DNA of 64,000 nt. Origin: Micromonospora polyrhachis (lineage in GTDB: Bacteria; Actinomycetota; Actinomycetes; Mycobacteriales; Micromonosporaceae). The position numbers and the translations under genes were made by a program. The notes under the pieces were generated by a model, which made no database searches, was not told the origin of the DNA, and saw only the letters and a list, made by a program, of their open reading frames with translations. Where the stretch lies: NCBI RefSeq assembly GCF_014203835.1, contig NZ_JACHJW010000001.1:3670501-3734500 (forward strand), given 5' to 3'. The first letter of the stretch is position 1. Each line of letters starts with the position of its first letter. Of this stretch, positions 8,769-17,931 are shown piece after piece.

Positions 8769-9688
8769 AGAAGTCCACGGTGGAGGCATTGCAGGCCGGA
8801 GGGCTCGTCCCGGCGGACGTCGAGGCGATCGTGCGCGGGGCGCTGGCCGAGGACCTCGGTCCGGATCTGGTCGACGTGACCAGCCTTGCGACGATCCCGA
8901 TGGACCAGGTCGACATGGCTGAGGTGGTGGCGCGGGCCGACGGGGTGGTGGCCGGGCTGGCCGTGGCGGCGGCGGTGTTCGAGCTGGCGCACGAGCTGAC
9001 CTCGACGGCGGCATTCGAGCTGCCGGCGACCGACCGTACCGTCGAGGTGGTGGTCGAGGCCCGCGACGGCGCGCGGGTGGCGCGCGGCGACGTGCTGGCC
9101 ACGGTGACCGGCCCGACCCGGTCGTTGCTGACCGCCGAGCGGACGGCGCTCAACCTGCTCAGCCGGATGTCCGGCGTGGCGACCCACACCCGGGCCTGGG
9201 CCGACGAGCTGGCCGGTACCAAGGCGATGGTGCTGGACACCCGCAAGACCACCCCGGGTCTACGGACCCTGGAGAAGTACGCGGTACGGGCCGGCGGCGG
9301 CACCAACAAGCGGATGGGCCTCTACGACGTCGCGATGATCAAGGACAACCACAAACTCGCGGCTGGTGGCATCGCACCCGCCTACCATCGGGTGCGTCAG
9401 ATGTTCCCCCAGGTGCCGATCCAGGTGGAGGTCACCACTACGGCGGAGGCGGTCGAGGCGGTAGAGGCGGGGGCGAACTTCCTGCTCTGCGACAACATGG
9501 ACCCGGCCCAGCTCCGCGAGGTGGTGGCGGCGGTGGGTGACCGGGCCGAGCTGGAGGCCACCGGCGGGTTGACCCTGGACCGGGCGGCCGAGTACGCCGC
9601 GACCGGCGTGGACTACCTGTCCGTCGGGGCGCTGACCCATTCGTCGCCTATCTTGGACATCGCTTTGGACCTCAGGCCCCGGGACTGA
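8765..9688 (+). CDS. nadC: Nicotinate-nucleotide pyrophosphorylase (carboxylating)
   Basis: NadC converts quinolinate and PRPP to nicotinate mononucleotide, the step after NadA/NadB. The 307-aa protein shows the N-terminal swivel domain and the barrel motifs LDTRKTTPGLR, YAVRAGGGTNKRMGLYD, IKDNHK and ATGGLTLDRAAEYAATGVD. The GTG start at 8765 overlaps the nadB stop (GTGA), which means tight translational coupling. Three nucleotides separate its stop from coaX, so nadB, nadC and coaX are one operon. Confidence 0.95.
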   Translation: MKKSTVEALQAGGLVPADVEAIVRGALAEDLGPDLVDVTSLATIPMDQVDMAEVVARADGVVAGLAVAAAVFELAHELTSTAAFELPATDRTVEVVVEARDGARVARGDVLATVTGPTRSLLTAERTALNLLSRMSGVATHTRAWADELAGTKAMVLDTRKTTPGLRTLEKYAVRAGGGTNKRMGLYDVAMIKDNHKLAAGGIAPAYHRVRQMFPQVPIQVEVTTTAEAVEAVEAGANFLLCDNMDPAQLREVVAAVGDRAELEATGGLTLDRAAEYAATGVDYLSVGALTHSSPILDIALDLRPRD

Positions 9689-9691
9689 CGC

Positions 9692-10453
9692 ATGCTGCTG
9701 TGTATCGACATCGGTAACACCAATACCGTCCTGGCGACCTTCGACGGTGACAAGCTCGTCCACTCCTGGCGGATCAAGACCGACGCCCGGTCGACCGCCG
9801 ACGAGCTGGGTCTCAAGTTGCGTGGGTTACTCGCCAGTGACGCGGTGGAGATCACCGGGGTGGCGGCCTGTTCCACCGTCCCGGCGGCGTTGCGCTCGCT
9901 GCGCAGCATGCTCGCCCGCTACTACGGCGACCTGCCCAACGTGATCGTCGAGCCGGGGGTGAAGACCGGTGTGCAGTTGGCCATCGACAACCCCAAGGAG
10001 GTCGGTGCCGACCGGGTGGTGAACACCCTGGCCGCGCACACTCTCTTCGGTGGCCCGTCGATCGTGGTCGACTTCGGCACGACCACCAACTTCGACGTGA
10101 TCAGCGCCCGGGGTGAGTTCCTCGGTGGTGCGTTCGCACCCGGTATCGAAATCTCCTTCGACGCGCTCGCCGCCCGGGCCGCCCAGCTGCGCAAGGTGGA
10201 GGCGACCAAGCCTCGGTCGGTAATCGGCAAGAACACGGTGGAGTGTCTCCAGGCCGGTCTGTACTTCGGCTTTGCCGGTCAGGTCGACCGGATCGTGGAG
10301 CGGATGATCGAGGAACTCGGTGGTGGGGTGCGGGCGGTGATCGCCACCGGCGGTCTGGCCTCGCTGGTGGCCGGCGAGTGCCGCACGATCACCCACCACG
10401 AGCCGATGATCACCTTGATCGGGCTGCGGATGGTCTACGAGCGCAACACCTGA
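9692..10453 (+). CDS. coaX: Type III pantothenate kinase
   Basis: CoaX phosphorylates pantothenate, the first committed step to CoA, using the product of PanC/PanD encoded upstream. The 253-aa protein has the ASKHA phosphate-binding motif DIGNTN (residues 5-10), VGADRVVN, VDFGTTTNFD, GGAFAPGIEIS and IATGGLA. Those are the standard type III motifs, distinct from CoaA. It begins 3 nt after nadC. The gene ends 20 nt from the convergent truncated methyltransferase gene. Confidence 0.95.
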   Translation: MLLCIDIGNTNTVLATFDGDKLVHSWRIKTDARSTADELGLKLRGLLASDAVEITGVAACSTVPAALRSLRSMLARYYGDLPNVIVEPGVKTGVQLAIDNPKEVGADRVVNTLAAHTLFGGPSIVVDFGTTTNFDVISARGEFLGGAFAPGIEISFDALAARAAQLRKVEATKPRSVIGKNTVECLQAGLYFGFAGQVDRIVERMIEELGGGVRAVIATGGLASLVAGECRTITHHEPMITLIGLRMVYERNT

Positions 10454-10473
10454 CCACGCGTGCCACGGCACTC

Positions 10474-11112
10474 CTAGCGCCGACGGGCCCGGAAGCAGGT
10501 GGTCCGGTACGGCAGTTCGAACGTCTCCCGTCCGGCCAGGTCCGGGTGGCTCGTGGCGAGGTCCCGGACCGCCTGCTCGACCTGTTGTCGTCGCTGGGGC
10601 GTGGCGGTGAGGTAGTACGAGCGGGTGGTGATCATTCCGACCAGGCTCTCCACCGTGTGGGTGGTGCAGTGGCGGAACTCGGCCCGCTCGACCGGGCCGA
10701 ACCGGTCACTGAAGGAGTGGATCGTCGGGGCATCGTCCCGGATACCCCGCTCGGCGGCTGTGTCTCGCTCGGCCTCTGCGTCCCGATCGGCCTCTGCGTC
10801 CCGATCGGCCCTTGTATCCGGTTCGAGCCGGTCGAAGACCGCGGTGAGAGCGGCCACCCACGGTACGGTTTCGTCGCGACTGTTCCAGATAGTGCCAAAC
10901 GTTCCGCCTGTCCGGATCAGCCGTGCGGCCTCGGCGTGTGCTCGCTCCCGGTCGAACCAGTGGTACGCCTGCCCGGCGACGATCGCGTCGACCGTCCCGT
11001 CGGCGACCGGTATCGCCTCCGCCGCCCCAGGAAGCGCTGTCGTGCCCGGGGTGGCGAGGTCGTAGGCGGCCGCCGCGCCGCCGAAGGACATTGCCGCCGC
11101 TTGATCGATCAT
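10474..11112 (-). CDS. Class I methyltransferase lacking SAM motif I (probably inactive)
   Basis: The 212-aa product matches small class I SAM methyltransferases at both ends: MSFGGAAAAYDLATPG at the start, then ALPGAAEAIPVADGTVDAIV, AYHWFD and IWNSRDETVPWV. In homologues about 50 residues containing the glycine-rich SAM-binding motif I (LDLGAGTG type) lie between the first two blocks. Here they are missing and the blocks are joined in frame, so SAM binding should be impaired. An RDAEAD hexapeptide repeat coded by 18-bp DNA repeats adds to the impression of a decaying gene. It converges on coaX and is divergent from lysS. The start could be ATG 11112 or 11091. Confidence 0.65.
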   Translation of the reverse strand: MIDQAAAMSFGGAAAAYDLATPGTTALPGAAEAIPVADGTVDAIVAGQAYHWFDRERAHAEAARLIRTGGTFGTIWNSRDETVPWVAALTAVFDRLEPDTRADRDAEADRDAEAERDTAAERGIRDDAPTIHSFSDRFGPVERAEFRHCTTHTVESLVGMITTRSYYLTATPQRRQQVEQAVRDLATSHPDLAGRETFELPYRTTCFRARRR

Positions 11113-11203
11113 GGGCGCGAGGTTATCCCGATGACCGCCGCCAAGGCATTTGAGTACGCTCGGACCCTGACCCCACCGAATTCTTCTGCCAAGGAAGCGT
11201 GCC

Positions 11204-12712
11204 GTGACCGAGCGAACCGCCGTGCCAGTCGACCCCGCCGATGATCTCCCTGAGCAGATGCGGATCCGCCGGGAGAAGCGGGACCGCCTGCTCGCTGACG
11301 GCGTCGAGGCGTACCCGGTGGGCTATCCGCGTACTGCCACGCTGGCCGAGATCCGGGCCCGGTACGCCGACCTACCGACCGACACCGCCACCGGGGACGT
11401 GGTCTCCCTCACCGGCCGGGTGATCTTTCAGCGCAACACCGGCAAGCTGTGCTTCGCGACCCTGCGGGACGGCGACGGCACAGAGCTGCAGGCGATGTTC
11501 TCGCTGGACAAGGTCGGTGCCGAGCGGCTGGAGGAGTGGAAGCGTCAGGTGGATCTCGGCGATCACGTCGGGGTCACCGGCGAGGTGATCAGTAGCCGAC
11601 GCGGCGAGTTGTCCGTACTTGCCAACTCCTGGGCGATTACCGCGAAGGCGTTGCGGCCATTGCCGGTGGCGCACAAGCCGCTCAGCGAGGAGGCCCGGGT
11701 CCGGCAGCGGTACGTCGACTTGATCGTTCGCCCGCAGGCGCGAGAGATGGTGCGGACCCGGGCGACGACCGTACGCAGCCTCCGTGACTCGCTGCATGCC
11801 CGGAGTTTCATGGAAGTTGAAACCCCGATGCTCCAGCTGGTCCATGGTGGGGCCGCCGCCCGACCATTCGTGACGCACAGCAATGCGCTCGACACCGATC
11901 TGTATCTCCGAATCGCCCCCGAGCTTTTCCTCAAGCGGGCGGTGGTCGGTGGCATCGACCGGGTCTTCGAGATCAACCGCAACTTCCGTAATGAAGGGGT
12001 CGACTCTTCACACTCTCCCGAGTTCGCGATGCTCGAGGTGTACGAGGCATACGGTGACTACGACACCATGGCCGCCCTGACCCGGGAACTCGTGCAGGAA
12101 GCCGCCCTCGCGGTCGCCGGGTCGCATGTCGTGACGCACGCCGACGGCACCGAACTGGACCTGGGTGGCCAGTGGCGATCGGTGACCCTCTACGGCGTGC
12201 TCTCCGAGGCGCTCGGTGAAGAGGTGACAGTGCGGACCGACCGAGCCCGCCTCGTGCAGTACGCCGAAAAGGTGGGGCTCTCGGTCGACCCGAAGTGGGG
12301 ACCGGGCAAGCTCGCCGAGGAGCTTTTCGAGGAACTGGTCGTACCGGGGTTGCGGGAGCCCACGTTCGTGCGGGACTACCCGGAGGAGACCAGCCCGCTC
12401 ACCCGCGGCCACCGCGACCAGCCCGGGCTAACTGAGAAATGGGATCTGTACGTCCTTGGATTTGAGTTGGGAACGGCCTACTCGGAGCTTGTCGACCCCG
12501 TCGTGCAGCGGCAACGGCTGGTGGCCCAAGCCCAGCTCGCGGCGCGGGGCGACGATGAGGCGATGCGCCTGGACGAGGACTTTCTGCGGGCGATGGAGTA
12601 CGGAATGCCGCCGTCCGGCGGCATGGGAATGGGAATCGACCGACTTCTGATGGCCCTGACCGGGCTCGGAATTCGGGAAACGATCCTCTTCCCGTTGGTC
12701 CGCGCGGAGTAG
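11204..12712 (+). CDS. lysS: Lysyl-tRNA synthetase, class II
   Basis: LysS charges tRNA-Lys. The 502-aa protein has an N-terminal OB-fold anticodon-binding domain (about 55-170). The class II catalytic domain carries motif 1 (around FMEVETPML), motif 2 ([14 protein letters not shown]) and motif 3 ([11 protein letters not shown]). Length is standard. GTG 11204 follows AAGGAAG at good distance. It sits between coaX and lsr2, as in M. tuberculosis (memory), which supports assigning it as the housekeeping gene. Confidence 0.96.
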   Translation: MTERTAVPVDPADDLPEQMRIRREKRDRLLADGVEAYPVGYPRTATLAEIRARYADLPTDTATGDVVSLTGRVIFQRNTGKLCFATLRDGDGTELQAMFSLDKVGAERLEEWKRQVDLGDHVGVTGEVISSRRGELSVLANSWAITAKALRPLPVAHKPLSEEARVRQRYVDLIVRPQAREMVRTRATTVRSLRDSLHARSFMEVETPMLQLVHGGAAARPFVTHSNALDTDLYLRIAPELFLKRAVVGGIDRVFEINRNFRNEGVDSSHSPEFAMLEVYEAYGDYDTMAALTRELVQEAALAVAGSHVVTHADGTELDLGGQWRSVTLYGVLSEALGEEVTVRTDRARLVQYAEKVGLSVDPKWGPGKLAEELFEELVVPGLREPTFVRDYPEETSPLTRGHRDQPGLTEKWDLYVLGFELGTAYSELVDPVVQRQRLVAQAQLAARGDDEAMRLDEDFLRAMEYGMPPSGGMGMGIDRLLMALTGLGIRETILFPLVRAE

Positions 12713-12747
12713 TCACCCCGTTCTTGTTGCGTAGTTTCCGGGTCCTA

Positions 12748-12778
12748 TTGACTTGCTGCGCATCTAAAGCGCTATTGT
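12748..12778 (+). promoter_or_regulatory. Likely lsr2 promoter
   Basis: TTGACT (12748-12753) and TATTGT (12773-12778) are separated by 19 bp in an AT-richer stretch after lysS. The spacing is longer than ideal, so the exact -10 is uncertain. Confidence 0.45.
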
Positions 12779-12820
12779 GCTCTTGTTTGCGGGAGAACCT
12801 GCTCGAAAGGAACGTGGCAC

Positions 12821-13171
12821 GTGGCCAAGCAGATCATTCACAAGCTGGTCGATGACCTGGACGGCGGAGACGCGGACGAGACCGTCAAGTTCTCGCTCGA
12901 CGGCGTTCAGTATGAGATCGACCTCTCGGACAAGAACGCCGAGAAATTGCGGGAGCTATTTGCCCCGTACGTGACAGCCGGCTCGAAGGTGGGCCGCGGT
13001 GGTGTGGTCATCGGTGGCCGGGCTGCCCGGGGCCGCGGCGGGGCCACTGCCGACCGGGAGCAGAACAAGGCGATCCGGGCGTGGGCCAAGAAAGAAGGGC
13101 GGGAGATCTCCGACCGTGGGCGAATCCCGCAGGAGATCGTCGACGAGTACCACGCCAAGGCCGGCCGCTGA
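12821..13171 (+). CDS. lsr2: Lsr2 nucleoid-associated protein
   Basis: Lsr2 is the actinobacterial H-NS-like protein that coats AT-rich DNA and silences acquired genes. The 116-aa product has the N-terminal oligomerisation domain (MAKQIIHKLVDDLDGG through FAPYV). A basic linker with Arg-Gly repeats follows, then the C-terminal DNA-binding domain with IRAWAKKEG and the AT-hook-like RGR in DRGRIP. The GTG start at 12821 follows GAAAGGAAC. A strong terminator lies 25 nt after the stop. Confidence 0.96.
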   Translation: MAKQIIHKLVDDLDGGDADETVKFSLDGVQYEIDLSDKNAEKLRELFAPYVTAGSKVGRGGVVIGGRAARGRGGATADREQNKAIRAWAKKEGREISDRGRIPQEIVDEYHAKAGR

Positions 13172-13195
13172 GTCGAATACGACCGACCGGGGCTA

Positions 13196-13246
13196 CGCCG
13201 GATCCGGAACGCGGGTGAGCCGCACCGGGTCCGGCGTTGGTTTTTT
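13196..13246 (+). terminator. Rho-independent terminator of lsr2
   Basis: CGCCGGATCCGG (13196-13207) pairs with CCGGGTCCGGCG (13225-13236), a 12-bp stem with one G-T pair. It is followed by TTGGTTTTTT (13237-13246). Confidence 0.85.
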
Positions 13247-13418
13247 CATATCCGTCCGGCGGCATCCACTGGTCCGGGCGACCGCCCGGCCAGCCTTGGC
13301 CCCGGGCAAACCGGGCCTGACCCGGCCATGACCCAGCCTTGATCCACTCGGCCTGCCGTGCCCCGGGCCCGATCCGGTCGCGCCCACGGGGACGGGAAGG
13401 ATCCCGGCCAGTCCGGCG

Positions 13419-13461
13419 TTATCCACAACCAGTGGAGAGTTCATCCACAGCCTGTGGACGA
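13419..13461. promoter_or_regulatory. Cluster of three DnaA-box-like 9-mers upstream of clpC
   Basis: TTATCCACA at 13419-13427 is a perfect DnaA box. TCATCCACA at 13441-13449 and the inverted TGTGGACGA at 13453-13461 each differ by one base from TT(A/G)TCCACA. All lie within 43 bp in the 544-bp lsr2-clpC gap. The nearby genes argue against an origin; a DnaA-responsive or DnaA-titrating site is possible. Confidence 0.5.
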
Positions 13462-13500
13462 GGGTCGGCGGCGCTGGCGAGCGTTCGTACCGCAGGTCGA

Positions 13501-13518
13501 ATTTCGCTCTGCGCGTAC
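13501..13518. promoter_or_regulatory. Possible ClgR operator upstream of clpC
   Basis: ATTTCGCTCTGCGCGTAC matches 16 of 18 positions of the corynebacterial ClgR consensus as I remember it (WNNWCGCYNANRGCGWWS). ClgR controls clp genes in actinobacteria, which fits the position about 200 nt before clpC. The consensus is from memory. Confidence 0.4.
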
Positions 13519-13715
13519 AGCCGGGGGTCGAGGAACACCCGCTGAGCGCGGACAGTTGGCTAAAACATCGTCGTACAAGGCTCGATCGGGCGCGCAGGGC
13601 ATCGGACGAGTCGGTCCACGGCGATAGAGTAAGGGAGCGCGGGCGTCCGTCCTGGACGCCTGGGCACTGGCCCCGCCAAGAACACTGGCGCACGGCACGT
13701 GAGGAGCACGAGGGC

Positions 13716-16241
13716 ATGTTCGAGCGGTTCACCGACCGAGCGCGACGGGTTGTCGTCCTGGCCCAGGAAGAGGCCCGGATGCTCAACCACAACTACATCG
13801 GTACGGAACACATCCTGTTGGGTCTCATCCACGAGGGTGAGGGCGTGGCGGCCAAGGCTCTGGAGAGCCTGGGCATCTCCCTGGAGGGCGTCCGCCAGCA
13901 GGTGGAAGAGATCATCGGTCAGGGCCAGCAGGCACCGAGTGGGCACATCCCGTTCACGCCCCGGGCCAAGAAGGTGCTGGAGCTGTCGCTGCGCGAGGCG
14001 CTACAGCTCGGCCACAACTACATCGGTACGGAGCACATCCTGCTCGGTCTGATCCGGGAGGGCGAGGGCGTCGCGGCCCAGGTGCTGGTGAAGCTCGGTG
14101 CCGACCTGAACCGGGTGCGTCAGCAGGTGATCCAGCTGCTCTCGGGCTACCAGGGCAAGGAGCCCGCAGCCGCCGGTACGGCATCGGGTGAGGCCGCGCC
14201 GTCGACGTCGCTGGTGCTCGACCAGTTCGGTCGTAACCTGACCCAGGCTGCCCGGGAGGGCAAGCTCGACCCGGTGATCGGGCGGGAGAAGGAGATCGAG
14301 CGGGTCATGCAGGTGCTGTCCCGCCGCACCAAGAACAACCCCGTGTTGATCGGTGAGCCCGGCGTGGGTAAGACCGCCGTGGTGGAGGGCCTGTCCCAGA
14401 AGATCATCAAGGGCGAGGTGCCGGAGACGCTGAAGGACAAGCAGCTCTACACCCTGGACCTGGGTGCCCTGGTGGCCGGTTCGCGCTACCGGGGTGACTT
14501 CGAGGAGCGCCTCAAGAAGGTGCTCAAGGAGATCCGTACCCGGGGCGACATCATCCTCTTCATCGACGAGATTCACACGTTGGTCGGGGCGGGTGCCGCG
14601 GAGGGCGCGATCGACGCGGCGAGCATCCTCAAGCCGATGCTGGCCCGCGGTGAGCTGCAGACCATCGGTGCGACGACCCTCGACGAATACCGTAAGCACC
14701 TGGAGAAGGACGCCGCGCTGGAGCGCCGGTTCCAGCCGATCCAGGTGGGTGAGCCGTCCCTGGCGCACACCATCGAGATCCTCAAGGGGCTGCGGGACCG
14801 TTACGAGGCCCACCACCGGGTCTCCATCACCGACGCTGCCCTCGTGGCGGCGGCGACCCTGGCCGACCGGTACATCTCCGACCGGTTCCTGCCGGACAAG
14901 GCGATCGACCTGATCGACGAGGCCGGTGCCCGGATGCGGATCCGCCGGATGACCGCTCCGCCAGACCTGCGGGACTTCGACGAGCGCATCGCCCAGGTGC
15001 GCCGTGACAAGGAGTCGGCGATCGACGCGCAGGACTTCGAGCGGGCCGCGCAGCTGCGGGACAAGGAGAAGCAGCTGCTGGGTCAGAAGGCGCAGCGGGA
15101 GAAGGAGTGGAAGGCCGGCGACCTGGACGTGGTGTCCGAGGTCGACGACGAGCAGATCGCCGAGGTCCTGGCCAACTGGACCGGCATCCCGGTCTACAAG
15201 CTGACCGAGGAGGAGACCGCTCGACTGCTGCGCATGGAGGACGAGCTGCACAAGCGGGTCGTCGGCCAGCTGGACGCGGTGAAGGCGGTGTCGAAGGCGA
15301 TCCGGCGTACCCGTGCCGGTCTGAAGGACCCGAAGCGGCCGTCCGGCTCGTTCATCTTCGCCGGCCCGTCCGGGGTCGGTAAGACCGAGCTGTCCAAGGC
15401 CCTGGCCGAGTTCCTGTTCGGTTCCGAGGACGCGCTGATCCAGCTCGACATGTCCGAGTTCCACGACCGCTACACCGTGTCTCGGCTGGTGGGTGCACCT
15501 CCCGGCTACGTCGGCTACGACGAGGGTGGCCAGCTGACCGAGAAGGTGCGGCGTCGGCCGTTCTCGGTGGTCCTGTTCGACGAGATCGAAAAGGCCCACC
15601 CCGACGTGTTCAACACCCTGCTCCAGATTCTCGAAGACGGTCGGCTCACCGACGGTCAGGGTCGCATCGTGGACTTCAAGAACACGGTGATCATCCTGAC
15701 CACCAACCTGGGCACCCGCGACGTTGCCAAGGCTGTGTCGCTGGGCTTCCAGGCATCGGAGGACCAGGAGTCCAACTACGAGCGGATGAAGCAGAAGGTC
15801 AACGACGAGCTGAAGCAGCACTTCCGGCCGGAGTTCCTCAACCGGATCGACGACACGATCGTGTTCCACCAGCTCAACCAGGACGAGATCCTGTCGATCG
15901 TGGACATCATGATCCAGCGGATCGAGACCCAGCTCCGTAACAAGGACATGGGTCTGGAGTTGACCGACAACGCCAAGAAGTACCTGGCGAAGAAGGGCTT
16001 CGATCCGGTGCTGGGTGCCCGGCCGCTGCGCCGGACGATCCAGCGGGACATCGAGGACAACCTCTCCGAGCGGATCCTGTTCAACGAGTTGACCCCGGGG
16101 CAGATCGTGGTCGTCGACTGCGAGGGTGACCCCGAGGACATCGACAAGTCCAAGCTCGTGTTCCGAGGTGCGGACAAGCCGATCGACGTCCCGGACGCGG
16201 TGCCCGCCGATCTCGGTGCCACTGCTGGGGCCGACGAGTAG
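13716..16241 (+). CDS. clpC: ATP-dependent Clp protease ATP-binding subunit ClpC
   Basis: ClpC is the HSP100 unfoldase that feeds substrates to ClpP1P2. The 841-aa protein has a double Clp-N repeat (about 1-145, each with [13 protein letters not shown]). AAA domain 1 carries Walker [10 protein letters not shown] and Walker [14 protein letters not shown]/middle region follows at about 415-450 ([20 protein letters not shown]). AAA domain 2 carries [10 protein letters not shown] and [10 protein letters not shown], with the ClpP-contact region in between. Length and order are typical for ClpC1. Upstream are DnaA-box-like sites and a possible ClgR operator. Its stop codon lies inside a 19-bp tandem repeat, followed by a hairpin terminator. 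Confidence 0.97.
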   Translation: MFERFTDRARRVVVLAQEEARMLNHNYIGTEHILLGLIHEGEGVAAKALESLGISLEGVRQQVEEIIGQGQQAPSGHIPFTPRAKKVLELSLREALQLGHNYIGTEHILLGLIREGEGVAAQVLVKLGADLNRVRQQVIQLLSGYQGKEPAAAGTASGEAAPSTSLVLDQFGRNLTQAAREGKLDPVIGREKEIERVMQVLSRRTKNNPVLIGEPGVGKTAVVEGLSQKIIKGEVPETLKDKQLYTLDLGALVAGSRYRGDFEERLKKVLKEIRTRGDIILFIDEIHTLVGAGAAEGAIDAASILKPMLARGELQTIGATTLDEYRKHLEKDAALERRFQPIQVGEPSLAHTIEILKGLRDRYEAHHRVSITDAALVAAATLADRYISDRFLPDKAIDLIDEAGARMRIRRMTAPPDLRDFDERIAQVRRDKESAIDAQDFERAAQLRDKEKQLLGQKAQREKEWKAGDLDVVSEVDDEQIAEVLANWTGIPVYKLTEEETARLLRMEDELHKRVVGQLDAVKAVSKAIRRTRAGLKDPKRPSGSFIFAGPSGVGKTELSKALAEFLFGSEDALIQLDMSEFHDRYTVSRLVGAPPGYVGYDEGGQLTEKVRRRPFSVVLFDEIEKAHPDVFNTLLQILEDGRLTDGQGRIVDFKNTVIILTTNLGTRDVAKAVSLGFQASEDQESNYERMKQKVNDELKQHFRPEFLNRIDDTIVFHQLNQDEILSIVDIMIQRIETQLRNKDMGLELTDNAKKYLAKKGFDPVLGARPLRRTIQRDIEDNLSERILFNELTPGQIVVVDCEGDPEDIDKSKLVFRGADKPIDVPDAVPADLGATAGADE

Positions 16242-16312
16242 TCGACAGTCCCACGACTAGTCGACAGTCCCACGAGTAGTCAGCAGGACGACGACTAGTC
16301 GACAGGACAGCG
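16239..16312. repeat. 19-bp tandem repeat starting at the clpC stop codon
   Basis: Four units begin with TAGTC: 16239-16257 (TAGTCGACAGTCCCACGAC), 16258-16276, 16277-16295 (more diverged) and 16296-16312 (partial). The first TAG is the clpC stop. Nothing suggests a coding role. Confidence 0.75.
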
Positions 16313-16320
16313 TTACAGAA

Positions 16321-16373
16321 GGTCCCCGTGACCGGAGCCCGTGCACACCGCGCGGCTCCCGGCCACGGGGACC
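16321..16373 (+). terminator. Hairpin terminator downstream of clpC
   Basis: GGTCCCCGTGACCGGAGCC (16321-16339) pairs with GGCTCCCGGCCACGGGGACC (16354-16373), with one mismatch and one bulge. The stem is very stable and sits between the convergent clpC and mutY genes, so it may serve both. Confidence 0.75.
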
Positions 16374-16419
16374 TTCACGTCTGGGGGCCTTCACGTCTGG
16401 GGGCCTTCACGTCTGGGGC
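16373..16419. repeat. Three copies of a 16-bp repeat at the mutY 3' end
   Basis: CTTCACGTCTGGGGGC occurs at 16373-16388, 16389-16404 and, less its last G, 16405-16419. The mutY stop (16407-16409, minus strand) falls in the third copy, so the repeat supplies the end of the gene and its first downstream bases. Confidence 0.8.
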
Positions 16420-17309
16420 GTTGCCGTCCCGGTCATCTCCCCGGCCAGCGCGAACCGGTCGTCGATCCGTTCCACCAGACCATCGTCGATCAGGCTGGCC
16501 AGTGCCCGGGCGCGCTGCGTCGCATCCGCCCAGACGAGGTCCAACCGGTCCCGGGCCACCGGGCCGGTCGTCTCGCGCAACACCGCCAGCAGCAGGCCCC
16601 GTACCTGCCGGTCGGTGCCGGCGTACCGCTGGGGGCGACGGGTCGGCCCCAGCGGTACGGTACGCCCGGACGCCCGCCAGGCACAGCGTTCGACCAGTGG
16701 ACAGTCGATGCATCGGGGAGCCTGGGCGGTGCAGACCAGGGCGCCCAGCTCCATGAACGCGGCACTGGCCTTGGCTGCCTCGGCTGGCTCGACGGGTAAC
16801 AGCGCGGCGGTGGCGACCAGATCGGCCGGACGGGTCGCGGGTCCCGCGTCGGGCTCGCCAGCCACCGCCCTGGCCACCACCCGACGGACATTGGTGTCCA
16901 CGACCGGGTGGCGTTGCCCGAAGGCGAACGCCGCCACCGCCCGTGCCGTGTAGGTGCCCACCCCGGGCAGGGCCAACAACGCGTCCAGGTCGGTCGGCAC
17001 CGCACCACCGTGCCGCTCCACGATCGCGACCGCGCATTCCCACAGTCGCAGTGCCCGCCGGGGGTAGCCGAGCCGACCCCACATTCGGATCGCCTCGGCC
17101 GAGGTGTCGGCGGCCAACGCGGCCGGAGTCGGCCAGCGGTCCAGCCACGCCCGCCAGGCGGGCAGCACCCGTACCACCGGGGTCTGTTGCAGCATGACCT
17201 CGCTGACCAGGATCGCCCAGGCACCCACGTCGGGCGCCCGCCACGGCAGGTCGCGGGCATTCTTCTCGTACCACCGGATGGTCGCGGCGGCGAACGTCTC
17301 CTCAGGCAT
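16407..17309 (-). CDS. mutY: A/G-specific adenine glycosylase
   Basis: MutY removes adenine mispaired with 8-oxoguanine. The 300-aa protein has the EVMLQQTPVVRV region with the catalytic Glu, and the helix-hairpin-helix LPGVGTYTARAV. The catalytic Asp lies in VVDTNVRRV. A 4Fe-4S cluster motif C-x6-C-x2-C-x5-C (CTAQAPRCIDCPLVERC) follows. The C-terminal NUDIX-like 8-oxoG recognition domain of the longer E. coli enzyme is shortened, which is usual in actinobacteria. The start is either ATG 17309 (used) or ATG 17324, five codons upstream. It is divergent from the ACT-domain gene. Confidence 0.92.
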   Translation of the reverse strand: MPEETFAAATIRWYEKNARDLPWRAPDVGAWAILVSEVMLQQTPVVRVLPAWRAWLDRWPTPAALAADTSAEAIRMWGRLGYPRRALRLWECAVAIVERHGGAVPTDLDALLALPGVGTYTARAVAAFAFGQRHPVVDTNVRRVVARAVAGEPDAGPATRPADLVATAALLPVEPAEAAKASAAFMELGALVCTAQAPRCIDCPLVERCAWRASGRTVPLGPTRRPQRYAGTDRQVRGLLLAVLRETTGPVARDRLDLVWADATQRARALASLIDDGLVERIDDRFALAGEMTGTATPQT

Positions 17310-17418
17310 CGCGTCGCCGATCATGCCACGTCGCCGGGTCGGGTGCCGCGTCCCGTACCGTGGACCGGTCGGGCAGGTCGACAGACGGGCGACCTCGTCT
17401 ATCGGGCAGACTGCCGGG

Positions 17419-17931
17419 ATGAACGAGCTCGCGATCACCGTGATCGGCCAGGACCGACCCGGCATCGTGGCCGATGTCGCGGAGGTGCTCGCCCGGGTGG
17501 GCGCGAACCTCACCGACTCGACCATGACCCGGCTGCGGGGCCACTTCGCCATGACCCTCGTGTGTACCGGCCCGACCGCCGCCGAGGCCGAGGCCGCGTT
17601 GGCCCCACTCGCCGAGGACGGGCCGCTGTTGACCACGGTACGGGTGGTCGGCGGTGAATCGGCCAGTACGGCGACTGGCGAGCCCTACCTGATGGCGGTG
17701 CACGGGGCCGACCGGCTGGGCATCGTGGCTGCGGTGACCCGGGTGCTGGCCGAGGCCGGGGGAAACGTGACCGACCTGACCACGCGTCTCACTGGGCCGC
17801 TCTACGTTCTCGTGGCCGAGGTGGACCTGCCACCTGGGACGGCCGACGACCTGTCCCGGCGACTCACCGAGGTCGCCACCGGGCTCGGCGTGGTGGTGAC
17901 CCTGCGCCGCGCGGATTCGGATCTGCTGTGA
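17419..17931 (+). CDS. Two-ACT-domain regulatory protein (GcvR-like)
   Basis: The 170-aa product consists of two ACT domains (about 1-75 and 88-165). Each begins with the typical pattern: ITVIGQDRPGIVADVAEVL and MAVHGADRLGIVAAVTRVL. ACT pairs of this kind bind amino acids and act in the glycine cleavage repressor-like family. There is no DNA-binding or catalytic domain. The ligand is unknown. The gene overlaps def by GTGA, so the two are translationally coupled. Confidence 0.85.
   Translation: MNELAITVIGQDRPGIVADVAEVLARVGANLTDSTMTRLRGHFAMTLVCTGPTAAEAEAALAPLAEDGPLLTTVRVVGGESASTATGEPYLMAVHGADRLGIVAAVTRVLAEAGGNVTDLTTRLTGPLYVLVAEVDLPPGTADDLSRRLTEVATGLGVVVTLRRADSDLL

Noticed and set aside
13419-13461. 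DnaA-box cluster as a replication origin
   Set aside because: No dnaA, dnaN, gyrB or rpmH is near, and three boxes are too few for an actinobacterial oriC. Kept only as a regulatory or titration candidate.
16239-16419. Repeats between clpC and mutY as CRISPR or an integration site
   Set aside because: They are short tandem repeats without unique spacers, integrase or tRNA nearby.
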